DNA of 64,000 nucleotides from Petrolisthes cinctipes (taxonomy: Eukaryota > Arthropoda > Malacostraca > Decapoda > Porcellanidae). The stretch is from contig JAWQEG010002486.1 in NCBI GenBank assembly GCA_033782935.1, positions 118,501 to 182,500 of the forward strand, given 5' to 3'. A model generated the notes under the pieces. The model had not been told where the DNA came from, made no database searches, and saw nothing but the letters and a program-made list of their open reading frames with translations. Shown here one piece after another: positions 18,114 to 27,800 of the stretch. Both the position numbers and the translations under genes were made by a program. Each line of letters opens with the position of its first letter. Position 1 is the stretch's first letter.

Positions 18114-18668
18114 TCAGTAAGCATTATTAGCCGATATCCCTCCAAATACTAACAATATTCATGATATTCATGTTGGTGTTGGTAGTACTTGGCAACATTA
18201 TCCACCTCCCCCTTCCTCCCTCTCTCTCCCTCCATCAAGTCATGTCGGCATGTTAGGAAGATGCAACATATCTATACAAATCCTTCCATTTTTCTCCTAT
18301 AGTGCTTTTTATGTAAAATCTGAAAGGACCATCGTCTTCAAGAGAGTGTTATGTACTAGAGCATATATTTTATTCTAAGATTACTTTTATAATGGCTGCA
18401 AATACCAATGATAAGTAAAACGTTGTATAATCTGTAAAACTACCTTCTCTGACTTATACTCGCTGCAATTACTTAATTACCCTCCAAAGTTTTAATAATT
18501 ATATTATAGTTGTACAATTACTGCTTAATCCAATGATATAAACTAAATTATTCTAGCTTATGTAATAGGTACACTAAGTGAAGAAATATAAATATTTTTT
18601 GAACAGTAGCAGGAGTGCCACCTGTAACGATGTATTCGCACTAATCGGAGCCGATTTTCCTATTGGAA
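18114..18668 (+). repeat. Repeat family J copy 1
   Basis: TAAGCATTATTAGCCGATAT, then ATGCAACATATCTATACAAA and CCTATTACATAA-complement sequence. The inverted copy is at 29747-30300 with its start at 30608-30640. Confidence 0.7.
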
Positions 18669-19291
18669 TGGACTATAGGTGTTGTAAAATCATAAATGTG
18701 TAAATAAATCAGTGGTATATCTAAATTTAATCGGTATTGCCCCAGTCATTTCCTGAACTTTACCACGGTTATTTCCAAGTAGTTTGCCCAGGTTAGGTCC
18801 CTGTAGTCTGCCCAGGTTAGGTCCCGGTAGTCTGATGAGGTCTAGGTTAGGTTAGGTAAGGTCAGGCTAATTTCAAAATGCCCCATTTGAATATGCCCTA
18901 TCTTGGAATTTGCGGAGGAAATGCCATAGAAGAAAATAGTCTTAGACTGGTCTAAATAAGTGGGTAATGAAGGTAGAAAAACCGTATGCAATAACGGTAA
19001 TTCTTTCAATATTTACCATTCAATCATACAACAATTTATGTCACCACAACTCCATCAATTACTATTATTACTAATATTATGAGGTGTTGTAATATGATAT
19101 GTTTGTTGTTCTTTATTACCAAGATAACCAAACACTAACTGACATACATACTCACACTCACTGACATACATACTCACACTCACTGACACACACACACACA
19201 CACACACATACAGAATGTTGGGATAATTCTATATAACATTTCTCTGTTATTAAAATTATAAAGACATGATGCATATTAATTTTTACAATAC

Positions 19292-19562
19292 AGTAATCCT
19301 TTGTTTTGTACTGTTATTGTTGTTGTTGTTGTAGTTCCCCAGACTATCTGACCAAGCAGTCCCAAGTCTGGTTGACTGAAGCCGTGCAGATGCTCGGGCC
19401 CCCAATGGGAGCCAGGGTATCTGCACAGCTTCGGTCGGTTTGTTGTTGTTATTGTTATGGGTGTGTTATGTACAAAGAGGGTTTATTGTACACACATTCA
19501 TTACAAACACACAGTACAATACACTCCCATGAAAACAACAACAACAAATAAGACGTTACTGT
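19292..19562. mobile_element. Inverted-repeat element G-like copy
   Basis: ACAGTAATCCTTTGTTTTGT to AATAAGACGTTACTGT; the inside has a GC-richer stretch 19334-19440 of unknown origin. Confidence 0.55.
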
Positions 19563-19574
19563 AATACTATTTAA

Positions 19575-19778
19575 TTTTATTTATTATTACATGCAGACAA
19601 TGTGAGCTAACAACAGTAACAACATAATTTTATTTATTATTTCAGGCTGACAGTGTGAGCTAACAACAACAACAACAACATAATTGTATTTATTATTTCA
19701 GGCTGACAGTGAGAGCTAACAACAACAACAATAACAAACAACAAAGAAGAACAACAACAACAATAACAAACAACAATA
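19575..19778 (+). promoter_or_regulatory. Leader of zinc-finger gene with three tandem acceptors
   Basis: TATTTATTATTTCAG|GCTGACAG ends at 19645 and 19701; a weaker copy (ACATGCAG|ACAATG) ends at 19596. Each is followed by GTGAGCTAACAACA-like leader. Confidence 0.65.
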
Positions 19779-22682
19779 ATGGCCAGCTGTGCTCTGTGCC
19801 ATGAAGTGTTTCCATCTAAGGTGAAACTGGTACATCATTTCAGTGAAGCGCACAGTATTGCCAGACAGCGAACCAGACGACAACAAAGCTCAAAGGGCAC
19901 ACAGTTCATTAGACACATTAGTACTACTACTGATGGTGGTGGGGGTGATGGGGGTGATTCAGATGTAGAGGAAGTGTTTATAATGGATGATAATGATGTT
20001 GATGATGATGATGGTGGTGGTGGTGTAACAAATTCTTCTGCAGCTAGTTATTCAGTCTACAATGCAGCCACCACAAACACCGACAGACAACTATTGCACA
20101 CAAGCCTCGGTAACTATCATCAGTGCAGCGGTAATCTGAGTTCCTCCAATAGTGTCAATGTCAACAAGAAGCAGCCAGTTCCCTGCAAGTACTGTGGACA
20201 GCTGTGTAAGGACCGCCGAGGGGCTGCTATTCATCACAACTTCTGCGAGAGGAAAAACAAAGATAATATTATTCATCACGACTTCTGCAAGAGGATAAAC
20301 AAAGATAATATTATTCATCACAACTTCTGCGAGAGGAAACACAGAGAAAATATTATAACGGTACCTAATATATCTCCTCAGTATGTAACCAGTAGTAAAC
20401 ATGTAGCACTGTTAAATTCAAGCACTCTGGGTGTATCGACCTTGTATGAGTGTCCTGGGAATGACTGTGGCGCCATATTCAAGTCCAGTGTGAAGCTTAG
20501 TCGACACATACTGAAGCATCATAGCGGTGAAGACATTAATATGAACAATGCCGATGTTATCATTCCTCCGACCAACGACACCAAAACAGAGGAGACAACA
20601 AAAGTGACGTTACCCCCTCCTCTGTCTGATATACCCCCTCCCCCCCTCACACCAGCAACAGAAACGACAGCACCACCTCTCGTAACAGTGACCATGAAAC
20701 CCCATATTGGAAAAACAGAAGGCCTGCAGGATCTATCTTTGCTCATAACTCCCACTAAACCTACAGACGAGTTCCGAGGCCAAAGTGAAAACAATATATC
20801 CCCTTCTTCCACTATTGACCCATGCAAGAAAGAGATAGAAAGTATTACTGTAGAGGAATGCCACACAATTGATGATGATGGTGGTGGTGATGGTGATGAT
20901 GATGATGATGAAGCAGTTGTATTATACATTGCTGATGATGGAAGCGTACTCAAAAAGACTTCACAGCCTTCTGCAAACACTGATAGTCACATTGAAGAGA
21001 GAACCTTTCTACTCATAACAAGGGATGGGGAGGAAGAAGAAGAATTAAGTAATCAGTTTAAGTGTAGCGTTTGTAACAAGTGTTTTATCAGTCGACGTTT
21101 GCTTTTGGTGCACATGGAAAAGCATGCTGATGATAACTATGTCACTCACGTTGAAATAAAACTAGAGCCAGAAGATTATGATGAAGATAATAATGATGAT
21201 AATAATGATGATGATGATAACGATGATGAAGATTGGGAAATGGTCACCTTGGGAAAGAGAAAGAACAGTTCATTGTATCAAATTCGCAAAAATAACGTTG
21301 AGTACAAGTGTTCGTTTTGCAAGAGGAATTTCTTATCAGAGCTGGGATATCAAACCCACATTAAAAATAAGGAATGTAGAACCAAGAAATTCAAGTTGCC
21401 AAGAATGTTTTCGTGTCATTTTAGTGAGTGTGATGCATCCTATTTCAAATTAACAGAACTACAGAGACATTGGCAAATTGCTCATAAATTTAGTATGGCC
21501 AGTAAAACCTTACAATTTGATGATGATAATACATTTACTGAATGGTTGGCTGGAGAGGAAGAAAAATATAAAGTGAGGTTCACGTGTGACGTAAAAAGAC
21601 GCAAACCCCACAGAACCGAGCGTCTGTTGGTGTGTCACCGATTCCACCACCTGCGTACCGCCGCTGCCAGGAAGAACGCACGTCGTCAGTACTCAGATAA
21701 ACACAACTGGGTACACAAGATTCAACCTTGTCTTTGTTTTGCCAGAATGAAAGTGTACCAAGATTTCAACGATGACGCCTGCGATTACACTGGAAAGATT
21801 AGCGTTGTGTATTACCATGAACACTCACACACACAGACGCAGCAGGAGGATGTACCACCGGAAATACTGGACCACATTTTACAGCGAAATAAGAGGAAGA
21901 GAAACAACCAATTCCAGGATTTGAAGGGAAGCGATAAACACCTTCACCGACAGAAGCTGGAAAGATTCGCACGTCTGGCTGGAAAGGAATATCGCCCAAT
22001 GAGCTTCAAGGCTACTACTACTGATTACACCCCAAAGAAAGTCAAGAGAGAACCCAATAGTCATCCAGTCGTTAGTGAGGACGACGATGACGACCAAATG
22101 GCAGCTGTCAGTGTTGCCAATAATCTACTGGGAGGTGATGAACTGTTTGCAACACAGGTGGAGATGGTACTAGATGGTCAGTTTGATATGGGTCATGAAG
22201 TGCTCAGTGCTCCGGTTGTCACACATCTAGACTCACTGACAACAACCATATTTGCTGCCACCACTGCATCAACACAGAGAATAAACAACAACAACAACAA
22301 CAACGACGACTGTGAGACAACAAACCAACAAAGTGAAGAAGAGGAGGAGGAGGAGGAGGAGGAGGAGAAGGAGGAGAAAGAAATAGAAGAGGAGGGTGAG
22401 GAAGATACTAATACAACAACAACAACAACAATGCAAGCTCTACTCCCCGCCACTCCCGAGGACTGGCAGAAGTTGTTTGAGGTTGTGCGTAATAGGGTGT
22501 CCAGCGAAGGAGGCCATAACACGTTACTGAAAGCCGAGGCCGAGTTGTTACTACCTTATCAAAGAGTAATTAACCTTATATCACCAAATGAACAAATACC
22601 AATATTTAGACAATTGTGGGACCTAGCATACACAACACAACAACAACAACAACAACAAGTAGAAATGACTATGGTGAAATGA
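19779..22682 (+). CDS. C2H2 zinc-finger protein with CARF/ZSWIM-like domain, 967 aa
   Basis: A single uninterrupted reading frame from ATG 19779 to TGA 22682. Fingers by residue: C4-C7-H20-H25; a CKYCGQLC half-finger about 135-150, followed by a three-fold 14-residue repeat containing IHHNFCERK (to about 192); YECPGNDC about 223-250; FKCSVCNKCF about 427; YKCSFCKRNF about 508; FSCHFSEC about 544. Residues 580-690 carry a pattern typical of the DNA-binding-like domain of CARF/ALS2CR8 and ZSWIM proteins: F..WLAGEEE, LLVCHRFHH, HKIQPCLCFARMKV, VVYYHEH. Asp-, Glu-, Gln- and Asn-rich tracts separate them. A nuclear regulator is likely. The acceptor feeding the leader is at 19702. Orthology is not recognised. 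Confidence 0.85.
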   Translation: MASCALCHEVFPSKVKLVHHFSEAHSIARQRTRRQQSSKGTQFIRHISTTTDGGGGDGGDSDVEEVFIMDDNDVDDDDGGGGVTNSSAASYSVYNAATTNTDRQLLHTSLGNYHQCSGNLSSSNSVNVNKKQPVPCKYCGQLCKDRRGAAIHHNFCERKNKDNIIHHDFCKRINKDNIIHHNFCERKHRENIITVPNISPQYVTSSKHVALLNSSTLGVSTLYECPGNDCGAIFKSSVKLSRHILKHHSGEDINMNNADVIIPPTNDTKTEETTKVTLPPPLSDIPPPPLTPATETTAPPLVTVTMKPHIGKTEGLQDLSLLITPTKPTDEFRGQSENNISPSSTIDPCKKEIESITVEECHTIDDDGGGDGDDDDDEAVVLYIADDGSVLKKTSQPSANTDSHIEERTFLLITRDGEEEEELSNQFKCSVCNKCFISRRLLLVHMEKHADDNYVTHVEIKLEPEDYDEDNNDDNNDDDDNDDEDWEMVTLGKRKNSSLYQIRKNNVEYKCSFCKRNFLSELGYQTHIKNKECRTKKFKLPRMFSCHFSECDASYFKLTELQRHWQIAHKFSMASKTLQFDDDNTFTEWLAGEEEKYKVRFTCDVKRRKPHRTERLLVCHRFHHLRTAAARKNARRQYSDKHNWVHKIQPCLCFARMKVYQDFNDDACDYTGKISVVYYHEHSHTQTQQEDVPPEILDHILQRNKRKRNNQFQDLKGSDKHLHRQKLERFARLAGKEYRPMSFKATTTDYTPKKVKREPNSHPVVSEDDDDDQMAAVSVANNLLGGDELFATQVEMVLDGQFDMGHEVLSAPVVTHLDSLTTTIFAATTASTQRINNNNNNNDDCETTNQQSEEEEEEEEEEEKEEKEIEEEGEEDTNTTTTTTMQALLPATPEDWQKLFEVVRNRVSSEGGHNTLLKAEAELLLPYQRVINLISPNEQIPIFRQLWDLAYTTQQQQQQQVEMTMVK
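20213..20350 (+). repeat. 42-bp coding minisatellite in zinc-finger gene
   Basis: Three units of ATTCATCACAACTTCTGCGA, each encoding IHHNFCERKNKDNI-like residues. Confidence 0.9.
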
Positions 22683-22914
22683 TTACTGAGGTGACCACGG
22701 TGGTGAAATTATTATGGTTATATTGAAATGATGATGATGGTGGTGAAATGATTACTGTATTGAGATGATGATAACAAAATGATTACTGTACAATATTGAG
22801 ATGACGATGATAAAATTATTACTGTACAATATTGAGATGACGATAATAAAATGATTACTGTATTGAGATGATAACGATGGGTAAATGATTACAACCCCTC
22901 TCTGTGATAATTGG

Positions 22915-23350
22915 AACTACTGCACACTAATTAATTTGGAGTAACTGGATTCCTCCAGACTATTCCAAGCAACAAACACACCATCATTATTTTTATTAAT
23001 CATGACCTGTTATTGTTGTTTCCTGACATAATTTGGAGGAATCAAGGTACTCCAATGTACACCCGAGCTCGTAAATTCACGACCACGTCCCCAAATGTTT
23101 ATGTCATCTGAGCTGGTAACACTGTGTGGGGAAGGTGTCATTGTAGGTGAAAGATTGTATCATGTCCCTCTACTATGTTCAACCTACTCTGCTTCCTCCC
23201 CAAATAAATGTTAGCTACCAACTCAAATGGCATAAACATCTAAGTATGTGGTCGCGAATTTACGAGCTCGGGTGTACATACCAACATTATTATATTTTCT
23301 TTCCCATTAATTAAATTGGTGAATATAACTTCTACCCACTGATGTGCTTA
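22915..23350. mobile_element. MITE family B copy interrupted by a TA-flanked MITE
   Basis: Family B sequence 22915-23057 and about 23277-23350, with the 215-bp TA element 23060-23274 inserted in the terminal CCAATGTA. Confidence 0.65.
23060..23274. mobile_element. TA-flanked MITE, CACCCGAG family (copy 1)
   Basis: Inverted termini CACCCGAGCTCGTAAATTCA and TGAATTTACGAGCTCGGGTG-like, flanked by TA on both sides; Tc1/mariner-type. A second copy is at 56927-57128. Confidence 0.82.
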
Positions 23351-23365
23351 ATTAATTCCCCCTAG

Positions 23366-23516
23366 GGACCCTGTGCTCATGTATGAAAATTGGTGACTTC
23401 AGATTCCTCCTGACCATGAAACAAGCTCCTTCCTTATAGGTGTGTGTTTCATGGCCATATTTGTAGGATTTGTTTCCCTCCAATTTTCTGACTACATCAC
23501 ACACAGGGTCCCTTAA
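23366..23516. mobile_element. MITE family A copy
   Basis: AGGGACCCTGTGCTCATG to ACACACAGGGTCCCTTAA; both arms present. Confidence 0.7.
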
Positions 23517-23606
23517 ATAAATAATAACTTTGAAATTTAATATTGAAATAAAAAATTGAAAAAATAATATAAAGCAGTGATTTTTAATGACCAAAAAGCT
23601 TAGCAT

Positions 23607-24062
23607 AGTTCAGAGATTGCTGTAGGATCTGGTTACTTTCTAGTAGATTTGATGAGATCTGCCCACATGGATAAAAAATCCACGTGTGGTATATACTGCA
23701 ACCGGAGGCTTTTTTGTTTTTCCTTTTTTTTTCTTTCACTGCTGTGTGGACCGCCAGCACACAGGAGTGCATTATCCCTTTGTATGCAGCAGTGTAAACT
23801 CACTCCCCCTTAAATTATGGTCCCTTCTGGTCTCATGGAAGGTGCTGCCCCACTTGTAGCTCTTGTGGTAACATGGACCTGGGGATCAAACACCTTCCCC
23901 CCAATGAGGCCCCCAGACTCCCTGGTCCAGTAAGCTCTCAGGCAGAGACATAGGGGGCTGGGAAAATTGTCCAACAGTTTCACTGACTCGGGAATTGAAC
24001 CCAGGACCTCTTGCATGCTAGGCAATTGTGCTAACCATTACACCATCAGCACCCCGAGAGAA
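23607..24062 (-). repeat. Repeat family E, copy 3 with tRNA-Ala-like 5' head
   Basis: Minus strand: GGTGCTGATGGTGTAATGG (A-box side), anticodon loop CTAGCAT with TTGC/GCAA stem (AGC), and B-box GGGTTCAATTCC at 24001-23990. It is then joined to the family E body. Other copies have a different 5' part. Confidence 0.7.
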
Positions 24063-24085
24063 CATCGTCAATAACAAACAACAAG

Positions 24086-24235
24086 TTATTTATTGGTGGA
24101 TAGGGAGGTCTCCGATTCCTCCAAACTATGCCAGGAAACAAATCACCTCGGTATTACTATGAAAGAGGATTTGTTTCATGGCATAGTTTTGAGAAATCAC
24201 AGGCCTTCCAAATTGCCAACAAGAGAATCACTTAA
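24086..24235. mobile_element. MITE family C copy
   Basis: TTTATTGGTGGATAGGGAGG, CCTCCAAACTATGCCAGGAA and AGGCCTTCCAAATTGCCAAC, GAGAATCAC end. Confidence 0.68.
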
Positions 24236-24834
24236 AATTTATATATACATCTTTTATACTCGCTAGGATATCTATATAAAGATTTCAACTGTATTTTACA
24301 AAACTTAATATATATACATATATAATGTATATATATATATATAATATATTTCATACTCGCTTTTAATAAATCTTTGAAATATTTGATTGTAATATACTGC
24401 TGTTAACATTAATGCATCTCATCGCATTTGATTCAAATATTCGACACAGGAATTGTGTAAAACATTGTGTTATCTATCAATACTATCTGTGTGTTGTTCT
24501 TGGCTTGTTGCTCTGCTGTCAAAATTGGCGGGTATTCCAGTATTATTTCATTTTAAATCAGAACAAACTGTGTATTTTACAACAAGCTAAACAAAATACT
24601 AAAGTTGTCGTCCAAAATTAATAGAATGCTGGCACACCTAATTATATCTCCCATATAGATTGGTATTTGTGTAAATGTAATACAGTTTGATATTTTTTAA
24701 ATGATGTTACTATAGGTAGTGAATAATTGGACAGTGTTCGCGGGAGCTGCCATCACCACCAAGTAAACAAACAAGGAGAAGGTGGAGGCCAAGTGATTAT
24801 CTTCATATTCATAATATTATCTACACTTTACAAG

Positions 24835-24877
24835 ATGTCAGCATTATTACCATCAGAACTGGCCCGTCTGGTGTTAG
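24835..24877 (+). CDS. NPAT: NPAT exon 1 (start, LisH)
   Basis: Encodes MSALLPSELARLVL and one base of Gly; donor TTAG|GTAGGC. The start is the first ATG matching the family N-terminus. Confidence 0.88.
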
Positions 24878-27800
24878 GTAGGCAGTTATTATACTATATA
24901 TTAATGTGATATAAAGAAATACATTGATAAATAATGCAAATGATTGGCTTTATCTATTATCAACAAATATTAACCATGTCTTCTTTACCATAACGAATAG
25001 TTTAATGGTTAATAATAATACACTTTTAAGGACACTGTGATCGTGTTTAAGTATTGGATGCTTTTGATTCCTCCTAACCATTCCACGAAACAAGTATATA
25101 ACTTCCATGTAGGTGTGTGTTTCGTGGTAATATTTGAAGGACTCGTTTACCTCCAATTTTCGGTAATATTAAAGCGTTTGTCCATAATGTCTTTTCGGCT
25201 AATATTGCGATTATCTGTGCTGGCGAGCTACAGGTTAGGTTAGGTAGGGTTTGGTTACCTTTATCAATACTCAGTGGAATTATCTTGTGGAAATGTATTC
25301 TTTGTTAGGTATTTCAGTATTTATTGAAAGAATTACTGTTTTGTAGCAGTGTTGCCAGATCCGGCTAGGTCCCAGTATTTTGCCCCGGTCATTTCCTGTA
25401 CTTTACCATGGTTATTTCCCGGTAGTTTGCCCAGGTTAGGTCCCTGTAGTCTGCCCAGGTTAGGTCCCGGTAGTCTGATGCTGTCTAGGTTAGGTTAGGT
25501 AAGGTCAGGCTAATTTCAAAATGGGGCATTTGCGGAGGAAATGCCATAGAATAAAATAGTCTTAGAATGGTCTAAATAAGTGGGTAATGAAGGTAGAAAA
25601 ACCGTACGCAATAACGGTAATTCTTTCAATATTTACCAAATGTTTAAGATATTTCTGTAGCTGAGGGACGAACTGATTTCGGGCGGACAGTGTTACCAGA
25701 TCTCCTTGGCGAAGTTGTGTATAATAAGCCTGACCCACCCAATCGGGATACTTTTAGGTACTATCCACAGAATCTAATTTATTTCTAAAGGTCCCGAAGG
25801 ACACTAGGTTAGGTCCTGAAGGACATTAGGTTAGGTCCCGAAGGACATTAGGTTAGGTCCCGAAGGACATTAGGTTAGGTCCCGAAGGACATTAGGTTAG
25901 GTCCCGAAGGATATTAGGTTAGGTCCCGTAGGTAGCCCCAGTCTAGGTTAGGTTAGGCCAGGTCAGGTTATTTCGTCTGGTGATAAAGATTTTAATTATC
26001 TCAACTTAATATTATGGAATTTCCCACCCAATTGTGCTACTTATTGAACATTCTTCATACGATTTCCCAAGTGCAGACCAAATTTGCCTAAAACTTGGAA
26101 GTATCTCTGTATCTGGCAACACTGACCGCAGAGGCGGGAAATCGGGACCCCGCTAGGAAAGCCGACTTCACGTTTCAAAGTAAATACATACAAATGATAT
26201 TAATTCTTTTTACATATTTCCACAAAAGAAAACGGTCTCCCAAATAAAAAGGGAAAAGAAATGGGCGATTTTCGGTTCCCAGAAAGTGTGAAAATCAAGG
26301 ACGCAGATAATCGCAATATTTACCGTTTTTTCTTCTCGAGATATTCAGAATGCAATGTTTTATTGTGTGTTTTTAACGAAACTGTTGTTCACATTTGTCG
26401 CAAATGAGTGTATTTGGAGATATCCCCCCCCCCTCGCCTCCCCCCACCCAATCTCCGAAAACACTAATTTTCGCCATACATGAATTACATATTCGTCTGA
26501 AAAACACTACAATGCATAAAATAGAATTAATTAGAACTCACATGACCTAACCTAACCTAACCAGGACTGCGGCAAACTTCCAGGACCTAACCAGGACATA
26601 CTACCTGGGGCTAACCTTAACAGTCTACCGGGATGACGTAAACACTCGGTGGCCATCTTGAATTGGTATTACGGTACCTTTTTATTCGAGAGTGTAGGTA
26701 AATATAGGCCTTATTACATGTGGGGCAGTTCACTGATGTCAGTTATATTCCATGGACACATTAAAAATCTAAACTGGGTTCATTATTCTCAAAACATTAC
26801 TGAAGAATACGTTCATGGACAGATGAACACTAGGTACATCGGGAAGCCATTGTAATCAAGCACACTGATTGGCTGTTGAAATTGAGGCGCATTAATCAAG
26901 CACGCTGATTGGCCATACACACCAATATGGCCACTGTTCACACTGCGGATTATGGAAAATTGACTCAATTAAGGGTAGTTGTGTTACGAAACCTATGCAT
27001 TTGCAATGGAAATAACCTATGAGGAAATAACATACATGTATTAAGAAATGTATTTGACAGAAAATAATTGATGGTAATGATTATGGACAAGTGCTTGAAT
27101 AATACCACCTAACCTTTAGAGGTTCTGTAATCTAACTTAACCTAACCAAACAGTCAAACCAACCTGACCTAACGTAATCTAACATGACCTAACCAAACAG
27201 TCAAACCAACCTGACATAACCTAATCTAACATGACCTAACCAAACAGTCAGACCAACCTGACATAACCTACTCTAACCAAACAGTCAAACCAACCTGACA
27301 TAACCGAATCTAACCTGACCTAGCCTGACCTGACATAACCAAATCTAACCTGACCTAATCTAACCTAACCAAACAGTCAAACCAACCTGACCTAACCTAA
27401 CAACCCTGGCATCCTTCATTCCTAACCTTGACACCCATCGTTCCTAACCCTGACATCCTTCGGTCCAAACCCTGTACTAACCCTGACATCCTTCGTTCCT
27501 TACCCTGACATCCTTCGTTCCTTACCCTGACATCCTTCGTTCCTAACGTGGACATCCTTTGGTCCTAACCCTAACATCTATCATTCCTAACCCTGACATC
27601 CTTCGGCCCTAACCCTGTACTAACCCTGACATCCTTCATCCTTACCCTGACATCCTTCGTTCCTAACCCTGACATCCTTTGTTCCTTACCTTGACATCCT
27701 TCATTCCTAACCCTGACATCCTTCATAACAACATTGTTTGATGACTTGTTAAGGTGGTAATTCTTTTTTGGTACATTGGAGTGCCTTGATTCCTCCAAAG

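Noticed and set aside
23986..24056. A tRNA-Ala gene
   Set aside because: A and B boxes and an AGC loop are visible but the stems are imperfect and it is fused to repeat E, so a SINE head fits better.
11826..24834. An ATM gene head-to-head with NPAT as in mammals
   Set aside because: I looked for kinase or HEAT-repeat coding sequence upstream of NPAT and saw only the zinc-finger gene and repeats.
25790..27725. CRISPR-like regular repeats
   Set aside because: Direct tandem minisatellites without spacers in a eukaryotic intron.
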